A DNA stretch of 64,000 nucleotides from positions 62,001 to 126,000 of the forward strand of contig NZ_ARQJ01000028.1 of NCBI RefSeq assembly GCF_000385175.1, given 5' to 3'. The position numbers were made by a program, and so were the translations under genes. This DNA is from Salinicoccus albus DSM 19776 (GTDB taxonomy: Bacteria; Bacillota; Bacilli; Staphylococcales; Salinicoccaceae). Each line of letters begins with the position of its first letter. Position 1 is the first letter of the stretch. Positions 43,752-51,976 of the stretch are shown here, piece after piece. The notes beneath the pieces were generated by a model. The model made no database searches. It worked only from the letters and a program-made list of their open reading frames with translations, and was not told the DNA's origin.

Positions 43752-44942
43752 ATGCAAATGAAAACAACGGAGCAATACAGACCTTTATTTGAGTCAATAG
43801 CGCTGCCAAATGGTATTGAATTAGATAATCGTTTTGTCCTTTCACCGATGATCACGAATTCTTCAACCGCTGAAGGTTATGTGACGCAGGAAGACTTGGC
43901 ATATGCAGAACGGCGTGCCGCTTCAGCACCATTACAAATTACAGGTGCTGCTTATATCGAAGAATACGGTCAATTGTTTGAATATGGTTTCAGTATCGAT
44001 GATGACCACAGTATCGAAGGGCTTAAAAAACTCGCCCAAGCAATGAAAAAAGATGGTGCGAAAGCGATTATTCAATTAACTCATGCTGGCCGTTTTTCCA
44101 AAATATCACTTAAAGACTTCGGTGTCGTTTATGGTCCAAGTGAAATGCGTTTAAAAACGCCTGTTGAACATACTGTCTTACCGATGAGCCGACGTAAAAT
44201 CAGGCATGTCATCACCCAATATGCTGACGCAACCCGCCGTGCGATTAAAGCCGGGTTTGACGGCGTTGAAATTTCCAGTGCCCAGCGCTTATTAATCCAA
44301 GCGTTCTTCTCTACTTTTTCAAATCAGCGAGATGATGAATACGGCCCGCAGAATATTGACAATCGTTCACGTTTCGGCATCGAAGTAATGGCGGCCGTTC
44401 AGGAAGTCATAGATAAAGAAGCGCCTGCTGACTTTCTTCTCGGGTTTAGAGGCACTCCGGAAGAAACACGCGGCAATAAAATTGGCTACGGTGCAGAAGA
44501 TTTTTTGTATTTCATGGATCGAATCATGGAGGTAGCAAATATCCACTATTTAGCCACTGCGAGCTGGGGCAAGAACATTTATAAGCAAACGATCCGTCAA
44601 GGCAAGTTTAAAGGTGAAATCATGAACGAGAAAGTGTACGAACATATCGGCGGCCGTATTCCTGTAATGGCCACTGGCGGTATCAACTCGCCGGAAAAAG
44701 CACTGGAAGCTCTCCAATTTTCCGATATGGTCGGTGCGTCTACACCTTTCGTTACCGAACCTGACTTTGTGACCAAATTAAAAGAGGGCCGGGAAGCGGA
44801 GATTGATTTAGGTCTTCATCCCGAAGAGCTGGCTGATTTAGCAATCCCTGAAAGAGCCTTTAAAGACCTCGTAGAACTGATGGATATCGGCGGATCGCTT
44901 TCAGAGGCTTCCCGTGATGAATTGCGCAAATTGTATGAATAG
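43752..44942 (+). CDS. Old Yellow Enzyme family NADH-dependent flavin oxidoreductase
   Basis: About 396 aa from ATG 43752 (a second ATG at 43758 is equally placed to GGAG). FMN barrel: LDNRFVLSPMITNSSTAEGY (~res 23-42), IIQLTHAGRFSK (~res 106-117), and C-terminal GRIPVMATGGINSPEKALEA. An OYE-type or luciferase-like oxidoreductase is a known companion of the SirTM operon. It is divergent from gcvH-L and likely works with it under oxidative stress; substrate unknown. Confidence 0.92.
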   Translation: MQMKTTEQYRPLFESIALPNGIELDNRFVLSPMITNSSTAEGYVTQEDLAYAERRAASAPLQITGAAYIEEYGQLFEYGFSIDDDHSIEGLKKLAQAMKKDGAKAIIQLTHAGRFSKISLKDFGVVYGPSEMRLKTPVEHTVLPMSRRKIRHVITQYADATRRAIKAGFDGVEISSAQRLLIQAFFSTFSNQRDDEYGPQNIDNRSRFGIEVMAAVQEVIDKEAPADFLLGFRGTPEETRGNKIGYGAEDFLYFMDRIMEVANIHYLATASWGKNIYKQTIRQGKFKGEIMNEKVYEHIGGRIPVMATGGINSPEKALEALQFSDMVGASTPFVTEPDFVTKLKEGREAEIDLGLHPEELADLAIPERAFKDLVELMDIGGSLSEASRDELRKLYE

Positions 44943-44963
44943 TTCCGGACAGCATTAGAAAAA

Positions 44964-45008
44964 TTGGGCTGCCTTTCTCCAATTAATTTTGGAGGAAAGG
45001 CAGCCCAA
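44964..45008. terminator. Large hairpin after the OYE gene
   Basis: A 19-20 bp near-perfect inverted repeat (44964-44982 and 44989-45008, one bulge) with TTGGGCTGCCTTTC as the outer arm. It separates OYE from the convergent membrane-protein gene. Confidence 0.75.
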
Positions 45009-45064
45009 GAAGGTGTTTTATCTTTGTCTCATTTCGCTAGGTCAGTCTTAATCATCACTTTTTT

Positions 45065-46240
45065 CTACGCTTGCGGATCATCTGCTTTCTCCCTCTGTTC
45101 CTGTATTGCTTCATGGCGTTTCTGTTGCCGGTAACCGTAGGTGCTGTTGAGTATGACTTCCTTGTTTTCAAGCGCGGAGCCGATGGCACCAATGATTGTG
45201 GCAATGCTGGCACCAAGCCAGGACACATACAGGTAGTTGCCAAAAGTGGCTTCTGAAGATATATTGGATGTTACCTGTTCAGGCGGGATGAGGATGAGTG
45301 TCGTCAGTGTAAACATGATGAACAGAATACCATAATACATGACGACAGTCATCAGCAATGTGAAAAATGTTGTGGCATTATAAAGTTTCCTGAGGTATTC
45401 GTGATTTTGTTCTTCTTTTCTTTCCCATAGACCATGGGAAAGAATAATCCACGTGACGAGCGCCAGAATTGAAGCAATGGCCACCAGAACGCCGCGTCCT
45501 GCAGAATATGTGGTGCTAAGCTGCCATAATGTAGGAAATACAAGGGCATAGGATCCGGTAGTGAAGGCAATGATGACAATCTTTGCGAAGGCGGGAAAGA
45601 GCTCCCATGGCCGGTTGGCATAAACCATTCCGGAAACAATCCGTATCTGGCTGCTGCCTTGCGATTTTACGGTGAACCGGACATCGATATCGGCATCATC
45701 TTCAGGGAGTTCCCTTGTTATCGGAGAAAACAACTCCAATAACCGATTGCCGAGCAGTTTTTTCGGATTTTTATTCCTCAATTCTTCATAATCCTCTTCC
45801 TGGGACTGAATATATTCTTCTGCTTCCTGTCGTTCCCTTTCAGAAGAGCCATAGTGCATTTCGTTCATCAGCTGCAGGGAAGCTTCGCGGATACGTTTGT
45901 ATTTTGGCGCAAATCCGAGACCCGGCAGACTGATATATGCCGCATCTGCGTTTTTGAAGACTTCAGCAACTACTGCCTTCTCATTATTGAAGATCGGCAG
46001 GTCAGTCAGCGCAATCACGAAATCCCATTCTTGTTCAAGTTTTCTTGAACGTGAGGTTTTAAGCACTTCCCTGGAATCCGTCGTCCCTCCTGTCAGCGAA
46101 TCTTCATAAAATTCGAGCTGCCATTCATATTTTTCGCTGACATAGTAACCGAGCATTTCAGGAAGCTCCCGGTTCAGCTTCTCCCTGACCTTTTTCGAAA
46201 TGCCGGGTGCTGTAATAATCCCTAGAGTCTGGGTTGTGAT
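45065..46240 (-). CDS. Paralogous 5-TM membrane protein A, non-AUG start
   Basis: 391 aa if translation starts at ATC 46238-46240 behind AAAGGAG; the first ATG (46154-46156) would delete the conserved segment TLGIITAPGIS. A soluble ~190-res N-terminus has DSLTGGTTDSREVL, FVIALTDLPIF and GLGFAPKYKRIREASLQLMN; then four to five TM helices (from ~res 220) and a basic C-terminus. It shares ~55-60% residues by eye with the next gene. The reading frame upstream begins at TAA with only ATA/ATC as plausible starts. Function unknown; some relatives are, from memory, labelled methylenetetrahydrofolate dehydrogenase on weak grounds. Confidence 0.82.
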   Translation of the reverse strand: MTTQTLGIITAPGISKKVREKLNRELPEMLGYYVSEKYEWQLEFYEDSLTGGTTDSREVLKTSRSRKLEQEWDFVIALTDLPIFNNEKAVVAEVFKNADAAYISLPGLGFAPKYKRIREASLQLMNEMHYGSSERERQEAEEYIQSQEEDYEELRNKNPKKLLGNRLLELFSPITRELPEDDADIDVRFTVKSQGSSQIRIVSGMVYANRPWELFPAFAKIVIIAFTTGSYALVFPTLWQLSTTYSAGRGVLVAIASILALVTWIILSHGLWERKEEQNHEYLRKLYNATTFFTLLMTVVMYYGILFIMFTLTTLILIPPEQVTSNISSEATFGNYLYVSWLGASIATIIGAIGSALENKEVILNSTYGYRQQKRHEAIQEQREKADDPQA

Positions 46241-46333
46241 ATATATACATCTCCTTTAATTTAAATAATTTTACGGATTAACTGGAATTCCCTGTGATAA
46301 GCGGGAGGAAACATAATTCAAAAGGTAATAAAT

Positions 46334-46373
46334 AATGCCATCTGATGTTCATGCGGACAAATCAGATGGCATT
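46334..46373 (-). terminator. Terminator of paralogue B
   Basis: AATGCCATCTGAT (46334-46346) and ATCAGATGGCATT (46361-46373), perfect 13-bp stem, T-rich after it on the minus strand. It isolates the two paralogues as separate transcripts. Confidence 0.88.
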
Positions 46374-46408
46374 CATAAGCAATGTTAATTATATTCCCCC
46401 GTGGAATC

Positions 46409-47578
46409 TCAGTATGTTTCTTCATCCTCCCTCTGTTGTTGGATCATCCGATAGCGCCGCTGCTGCCGGTGACCGTAGGTACTGTTGAGTATGACTTCCT
46501 TGTCTTCAAAGGCTGCACCGATTGCACCGATGATTGTGGCGATGCTCGTCCCGATCCATGATACGAGCAGGTAGTGTCCCAAATTGGGGGAAGTGGATAT
46601 ATTGTATTCAACCTGTCCAGGCGGCACCAGGACGAGTACAGTAATTGAGAACATGATGAACAGGATAAAGTAATACATGATGACTGTCACAAGTAATGTC
46701 AGGAATGTTGTTGAATTATATAATTTCCTGAGGAAACTACCGTTGGAGGCCCTCTTTCTTTCCCATAAGCCATTGGACACTATCACCCATGCCACAAGTG
46801 CCAGGATGGTCAATATCGAAACCAGGATTCCACGAGTGGCCGAGTAATAGGTGCTCATCTGCCACACTGTTGGAAATATGATGGCGTAGGAGCCGGTGGT
46901 GAATGCGATGATAAGAATTTTCGTGAAGGCGGGGAAAAACGCCCATGGCCGGTTGGCATACACCATTCCCGAAAGCAGCCGGACAAGCCCGCCGATTCGT
47001 GATTTTGCAGTGAAGCGGACATCGGTGCTGCGATTGTCTTCGGGGACTTCCCGCTCGAGGGGGGAGATGCGCTCGAATATCCGTTTGCCGATCAGCTCTT
47101 CGGCGTCTTTATTTTTTAATTCACTGTACCGGTCCCCTTTTGACTGGAGCCGTTTTTCAGCTTTTTGGCGGTCGCTTTCTGTAGTGCCATAATAGATTTC
47201 ATTCATCAGCTGCAGGATGGATTCACGCATACGCTTATACCTGGGCGCAAATCCGAGCGCCGGCAGGCTGAAGTGTGCTGCATTTTCCTTCCTGAATACT
47301 TCAGCGACAATCGTTTTTTTGTTATGAAAGAGCGGAAGATCGGTGACTGCAATCACAAAATCCCAGTTCTGTTCTTTTTTTCTTTTCCAAGATTCCTCAA
47401 GTACTTCCGCAGAATTAGTTGTGCCCCCGGTCAAAGCATCTTCATAAAATTCCAGTGCCCAGTCTTCCTTTTCACTGACATAGTAATTCAGCATCTCCGG
47501 CAGCTCTTCCATCAGACGTGATACATTTGTTTGAGATATGCCGGGGGCCGTGATGATCCCCAGTGTTTTGATGGTGAT
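46409..47578 (-). CDS. Paralogous 5-TM membrane protein B, non-AUG start
   Basis: 389 aa if started at ATC 47576-47578, 6 bp behind GGAGGTGA; the first ATG (47510-47512) would cut off TLGIITAPGIS. Same order as paralogue A: soluble domain with YEDALTGGTTNSAEV, FVIAVTDLPLF, GFAPRYKRMRESILQLMNEI, then four to five hydrophobic helices and a basic tail ILNSTYGHRQQRR. An in-frame TGA lies 9 bp before the ATC, and no ATG/GTG/TTG exists between. Role unknown. Confidence 0.82.
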   Translation of the reverse strand: MTIKTLGIITAPGISQTNVSRLMEELPEMLNYYVSEKEDWALEFYEDALTGGTTNSAEVLEESWKRKKEQNWDFVIAVTDLPLFHNKKTIVAEVFRKENAAHFSLPALGFAPRYKRMRESILQLMNEIYYGTTESDRQKAEKRLQSKGDRYSELKNKDAEELIGKRIFERISPLEREVPEDNRSTDVRFTAKSRIGGLVRLLSGMVYANRPWAFFPAFTKILIIAFTTGSYAIIFPTVWQMSTYYSATRGILVSILTILALVAWVIVSNGLWERKRASNGSFLRKLYNSTTFLTLLVTVIMYYFILFIMFSITVLVLVPPGQVEYNISTSPNLGHYLLVSWIGTSIATIIGAIGAAFEDKEVILNSTYGHRQQRRYRMIQQQREDEETY

Positions 47579-47748
47579 GTCTGTTCACCTCCTGCAGATT
47601 AAGATGAAAAATTTCGATTCATATTATTATTACACTGCAGGCTGGCAAGGTAAACATATTTTACCGTGCGGATGATACTTATTTTGTCAGACCGGCCGCT
47701 ATAATATGACAGGGCTGGGAGGAAGGCGACCAGCAGATACAGATAATC

Positions 47749-48193
47749 ATGACCGTGTATTCTTTAAAACTATTAACTACTCTGTTTAGTAGTACTCAGC
47801 GTAGACATAAACGCAGGCGGGAACAATTACGCTTGGAACGCATCGAAAACATCAAAACAGCCACAATCGAGAATCATATTGTGCCGGATCGGGTTTATAA
47901 ACAATTTAAACCCTTCTTCAGTGATGCCCAATTAACCGCCCTCTATAAAACCGCCATCAATAGCCTGAAAACATTTGATCTCGATGCAGAACAACAGTTA
48001 GACGCCATCATATATGGCATGGAATCACTCGTAAAAGCAATGAAACGCTATCATAAAAACGCAGGGGAACCGGTATACAATAATCATGCTTACTTGAATC
48101 GCACACTGTTTCATAATTGGATTTAATGCAGAGTTCTATGACGATGTCTATGCCTACACAGACGCAGAAAGTTTTAGAAAAAGTATTTCTTAA
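47749..48193 (+). pseudogene. Frameshifted remnant, plasmid replication initiator-like C-terminus
   Basis: The first frame (125 codons, 47749-48126) has a basic start RRHKRRREQLRLERIENI and a helical middle IVPDRVYKQFKPFFSDAQLT, ending NNHAYLNRTLFHNWI. One extra base at the end breaks the frame: the +1 frame reads FNAEFYDDVYAYTDAESFRK and stops at 48191-48193. The pattern resembles C-terminal domains of staphylococcal plasmid Rep proteins. No ribosome site. It suggests an integrated plasmid remnant; family assignment is tentative. Confidence 0.5.
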
Positions 48194-48289
48194 CCACAGA
48201 ATCCATTGATCTAGAACACAGGAACCCACGTCACCAGATCTACAAATTAGAATTTTAGTCTTCAATATAATAAACAATAAGGTGATTAA

Positions 48290-48451
48290 ATGTTGCAATT
48301 GATTATCTCTACACTACTTTTAGGCTTATCTTTAGGTTTGTTAGTTGTGTATCTAGTACAAGGCGAAGAGAAATTTAAAAAAATTAATTTTTTCACAATT
48401 TTATTTGTGATACTAGCACTTTCAAACTTTATAGTTAATATTACTTCTTAA
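48290..48451 (+). CDS. Small two-TM membrane protein, 53 aa
   Basis: MLQLIISTLLLGLSLGLLVV start, polar link QGEEKFKKIN and a second helix ILFVILALSNFIVNI. An AAGGTGATTAA site precedes the ATG. It sits between the Rep-like remnant and the repeat at 48507-48680, mirroring the small membrane ORF (13522) before the first repeat copy. Could be an immunity- or holin-type peptide. Confidence 0.55.
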   Translation: MLQLIISTLLLGLSLGLLVVYLVQGEEKFKKINFFTILFVILALSNFIVNITS

Positions 48452-48504
48452 TTCGGCAGTTCAAGTTTTTGGCACTTAACAAAAGATTCCTAGTAAAAAA
48501 TATC

Positions 48505-48735
48505 TATTCCAGTTTCCTTTTGGTGTGAACCAACGGCATCCCTAAAAACCCAAAAGCTGTCGGTAGGCTTCTTTGATACCTCACGGTATCTGTCTACCGG
48601 CTTTTTAGTTTATTCAGGGTTGCTTTTCCCACCAAAAGTTTTCTCGGTATAAATGGATCTCCACTGTTTTTCAAGCGCAGGCGAAGGAAAATAACACAGA
48701 AACGTCGTTTACGGCGTATAAGTGCACCCTCAAGG
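48505..48735 (+). repeat. Dispersed repeat with hairpin, full copy 2
   Basis: Matches 13764-13935 over ~170 bp (CTATTCCAGTTTCCTTTTGG, CCCTAAAAACCCAAAAGCTG, hairpin arms near 48552-48567 and 48593-48606, TTTTTAGTTTATTCAGGGTT, GTTTTCTCGGTATAAATGGA). It continues to 48735 with the segment shared with 11585-11665. The 48736-48958 rest shows no gene that I trust; a minus frame of 91 codons there overlaps the repeat. Confidence 0.75.
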
Positions 48736-48958
48736 ATTATCCTGCCCCAACGGAGTTTGGTAGTCCAGAGACTTCCTGGGTATGTGTTTCCGTCTGACGG
48801 GCGCGGCCAATCTGCTTTGAAATCTTTGAGGCAGGGGTGTGTTGGTGGAAATCGGTCATTCGTGATCACTCCTATGATTTCTTTAGTCGGAAAACCATTT
48901 TGAGTGTATCACGAGTGGCCCTTTCTATGTGTCTAGCTTAATTTTACAATCGGCGATA

Positions 48959-50338
48959 TCAATACCGTTTTTCCTTCAGCAGCAACGTCAGACCGAACCC
49001 GGCAAATGCCAGTGCCGCCATAATGGCCAGCGCATAGCTGGTGCCTGTATACATACTCTCTTCAGGGGGCGCATCCATCGCGGCGACTGTAATGCTGATG
49101 ATGGATGTGAGTACGATGATCCCAAATGCCATGGCAAACTGACGGACTGTGTTGACGATGGCAGAGCCGTGGGGGATGTCGATGTCGGCCACTTCTGACA
49201 TGCTGACTGTGACGAGCGGCATGAGGGTGAGTCCGAACCCGCTCATGAACAGGCAGAAATGCACCATGATCCAGTAGGGGGAATCGTTGATGCCGACCGT
49301 ATTAAGCAGTATCAATGATACTGTTGTCAATACGAAGCCGATGATCGCAATCCGCTTGCCGCCATACCGGTCATACAGACTGCCTGAGATGAAGGTAATA
49401 ATGGACAGGATGACCGTCCCCGGGACAAGCAGGAATCCGGAAAGGAATGCGCTGGTCCCCAGCGCATTCTGGGCGAACATCGGCAGAATCGTCTCTGTGG
49501 ATAGCAGAAGCATCATGTTGATGAATATCAGGATGATTGCCAGGCTGAATGTCCGGTTCCTGAACAGATTTAAATTGAGCACTGGTGTCGGGATATCAAA
49601 CTGTCTGCGTATGAAGAATAGGACGCCTGCGATTCCCAATACAATCGGAATGATAGTCACCGGGCTCAGAAGGCCATAAACACTGATATTGCTGAGACCA
49701 AAGATGAAAAATGAAAAGCCGATGGCGGACAGAATTACAGAATGCAGATCCAGCTTTGTTTGTTGTTTCTCGAGGACATTCTTCATGAGAAATATGGCAA
49801 GTATGAATGTAATGATGATAAAGGGCAGCAACACCCAGTGCAGCGACCGCCAATCGAGATAGTCGATGACAATGCCTGAAAGGGAAGGCGCAGTAGCGGG
49901 GGCAACATTTGTAACCGCGCCGAGCAGTCCCATCGCAAAACCTCTCCGATGATAAGGGAAGACGATTAACAGTATCGACTGTACCAGGGGCAGGATGATT
50001 CCTGCCCCGATGGCCTGAATGACCCGCGAGAGTATTAGGACACTGAAGTTCGGCGACCAGCCCCCGATGATCGTGCCGGCCAGCAGACAGGTGACCGCGA
50101 AAATAACGAGTGTTTTGGAAGAAAATGTTGTCGAGAGATAGCCGGACATCGGGATGAATATGATAGTGGTAAGTATGAAAGCGGTCGTCAGCCACTGAAC
50201 CTGTGTGGCATTAATATTAAATTCCTCCATGATTGTCGGAAATGCTGTAATCAGAAGGAATTGGTTGAAGGTCAGTAAAAATGCTGCAGAAAGAACTACA
50301 GCAACTACCCCTTTACTCTGTATTCTATCTTGTTTCAT
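48959..50338 (-). CDS. DHA2 family MFS multidrug efflux transporter
   Basis: 459 aa from the ATG behind GAGAGGCAGG; the frame is open to 50482 but without a site. 14 hydrophobic segments. DHA2 features: LLTFNQFLLITAFPTIMEEF (~res 16-35) with WLTTAFILTTIIFIPMSGYL, RVIQAIGAGIILPLVQSILL (~res 99-118, motif C region) and SGSLYDRYGGKRI. Likely a proton-driven drug or antiseptic exporter of the QacA/EmrB/LmrB group. No adjacent regulator. Confidence 0.92.
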   Translation of the reverse strand: MKQDRIQSKGVVAVVLSAAFLLTFNQFLLITAFPTIMEEFNINATQVQWLTTAFILTTIIFIPMSGYLSTTFSSKTLVIFAVTCLLAGTIIGGWSPNFSVLILSRVIQAIGAGIILPLVQSILLIVFPYHRRGFAMGLLGAVTNVAPATAPSLSGIVIDYLDWRSLHWVLLPFIIITFILAIFLMKNVLEKQQTKLDLHSVILSAIGFSFFIFGLSNISVYGLLSPVTIIPIVLGIAGVLFFIRRQFDIPTPVLNLNLFRNRTFSLAIILIFINMMLLLSTETILPMFAQNALGTSAFLSGFLLVPGTVILSIITFISGSLYDRYGGKRIAIIGFVLTTVSLILLNTVGINDSPYWIMVHFCLFMSGFGLTLMPLVTVSMSEVADIDIPHGSAIVNTVRQFAMAFGIIVLTSIISITVAAMDAPPEESMYTGTSYALAIMAALAFAGFGLTLLLKEKRY

Positions 50339-50493
50339 CCACAACACCTGCCTCTCCGATGAAAGTACATCTATTGTTACATATTGCACATGCCCGGTCA
50401 AAGCAGCCCGTAAATAATATGAATGTTTTACATTTATATTATTTGGGTAAGCAAAATTAAAAGGGGGAAAGATAGGGAACAAGGAGGTTTTTG

Positions 50494-50598
50494 ATGGTGG
50501 ATGGCATTATTATTGCACTAATCATTGGACTTTCGATTATTATGAGTTATATTATCAAAGAAGACATTGATCACAAAAGAAATAATGGCAATTATTAA
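50494..50598 (+). CDS. Small single-TM peptide, 34 aa
   Basis: MVDGIIIALIIGLSIIMSYI then IKEDIDHKRNNGNY. One N-terminal membrane helix with a charged tail. A very strong AAGGAGG lies 7 bp before the ATG. Resembles small membrane peptides (stress-induced or toxin-like) in layout; no family recognised. Ends before a terminator hairpin (50615-50654). Confidence 0.6.
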   Translation: MVDGIIIALIIGLSIIMSYIIKEDIDHKRNNGNY

Positions 50599-50614
50599 TT
50601 TAATATAGATGTAT

Positions 50615-50659
50615 GAACGCGCTGGATGCAGTGATCACCTGTTCCAGGGCGTTCTTTTG
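50615..50659. terminator. Terminator between the 34-aa peptide and nhaP genes
   Basis: GAACGCGCTGG (50615-50625) pairs with CCAGGGCGTTC (50644-50654) with one mismatch, then TTTT. Confidence 0.75.
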
Positions 50660-50660
50660 A

Positions 50661-51860
50661 CTATTGTTTGATAAGTTTCTCAGATAATGGTTTGACGCCT
50701 AGGCTTTGGACGACAAGCGAAATCAATACCGCTGCGAAGGACAGGGAGATGATCATATCAGCACCTCCGGAATTCTGTGAATAAAGACTTAGTATCAAGA
50801 ACACGGACATAGAGCCCTTTAAGCCGGACCACGAAATGATGAGGGATTCCCGCCAGCTGATATTCTGCCGCCAGTTCGGGAAAATCTGAGTGCTGCCTGT
50901 GATGATGATGAAACGAATGATCAGCGACAGGGCAAATATGACGAAAGCGAATCCCCACGCACCGAATAATAATGAATCCGCGGATTGGATACCGATCAGA
51001 AGGAACAGCAGGGACAGGATACTCGGTTCGACGATTTCCCAGAAACCATCGAGTGCATCCCTGAAGTGTTTTTCCTTGATTGTTCTGCCATATTCAAAGG
51101 ACAGTACGATGCCGGCGAATACAGTTGCAAGCACGCCGGATGCCCCGATAAATTCCGTGAGATTAAACCCGCCGTAGGCCACTATGATACTTAGCATGAC
51201 CTGGTAAGTACGATTGTGGGTAAAATGGATTACTTTACTCGTCAGCCAGCCGAATGCAACTCCTAGAGCGATGCCGCCGAGGGAGACGAGCAGAAATTCA
51301 CCAAAGAATGAGGCAGCGTTGAATGAGTGTCCGCCTGTCATCATACTAGCCAAAGTCGTGTAAATGACAATACTGGTGCCATCGTTGATCATAGATTCCC
51401 CTTCAACCACTTCTGCAATCTTCTCATTGCCCGAAGCTTTCTTAATAATAGACACGACAGAAGCCGGATCCGTCGGTGTGAGTATCGCTGCAATGAGCAG
51501 TGATTCGATAAACGACAGTGATATAAACAGACCGCTTAATGCGTAAATGGCAGCACCGAGCAGCCCCACGGTCAGCATGATGCCGACAGTCGCCAGGAAC
51601 ATGATGATACCTGCATTTTTCCTGAAGCCGGCTGGCGGAAACTGGTAAGCAGAAGTGAACAGCAGCCCTGGCAGGAAGATATGAAATATCATGCTGCCGG
51701 TCACTTCAATGGAATCGAAATAAGGGATGAAAGACAGCCCGATGCCAATCAGCACAAGTACCATAGGAACGGGGAAATTTCCTTTTTTATGGTCAATCGT
51801 AAAGATGATATAACCGATAAGTAAGAGCAGGATGATCTGTGAACTCAACAATGCTTCCAT
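50661..51860 (-). CDS. Na+/H+ antiporter (CPA1/NhaP type)
   Basis: 399 aa with 11-12 hydrophobic segments. CPA1 core: SLLIAAILTPTDPASVVSII (~res 119-138) with the ion-site Asp in TPTDP, and VVEGESMINDGTSIVIYTTL (~res 151-170). It exchanges sodium or potassium for protons, fitting a salt-tolerant coccus. Some members transport other cations. The start is ATG behind GAAAAGGGG. Confidence 0.92.
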   Translation of the reverse strand: MEALLSSQIILLLLIGYIIFTIDHKKGNFPVPMVLVLIGIGLSFIPYFDSIEVTGSMIFHIFLPGLLFTSAYQFPPAGFRKNAGIIMFLATVGIMLTVGLLGAAIYALSGLFISLSFIESLLIAAILTPTDPASVVSIIKKASGNEKIAEVVEGESMINDGTSIVIYTTLASMMTGGHSFNAASFFGEFLLVSLGGIALGVAFGWLTSKVIHFTHNRTYQVMLSIIVAYGGFNLTEFIGASGVLATVFAGIVLSFEYGRTIKEKHFRDALDGFWEIVEPSILSLLFLLIGIQSADSLLFGAWGFAFVIFALSLIIRFIIITGSTQIFPNWRQNISWRESLIISWSGLKGSMSVFLILSLYSQNSGGADMIISLSFAAVLISLVVQSLGVKPLSEKLIKQ

Positions 51861-51897
51861 CCCCTTTTCAACGTTTACTTGCCTGCTGTATAAAATA

Positions 51898-51924
51898 CCC
51901 TGGATTAAGACGGATTAATCAGGG
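51898..51924 (-). terminator. Possible terminator of the DUF5996 gene
   Basis: CCCTGGATTAA (51898-51908) and TTAATCAGGG (51915-51924) form a bulged stem. On the minus strand a T-rich TATTTTAT follows. Confidence 0.5.
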
Positions 51925-51976
51925 GGACCATTACTTACTCCAGATTGCATTGTTCTGGACGAATGCTTTCATATTT

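Noticed and set aside
48594-48869. 91-aa minus-strand ORF at the repeat
   Set aside because: It overlaps the dispersed repeat and its hairpin, has no ribosome site, and its residues (many K/R/L) match what the repeat gives by chance. The same frame in the other copies is broken.
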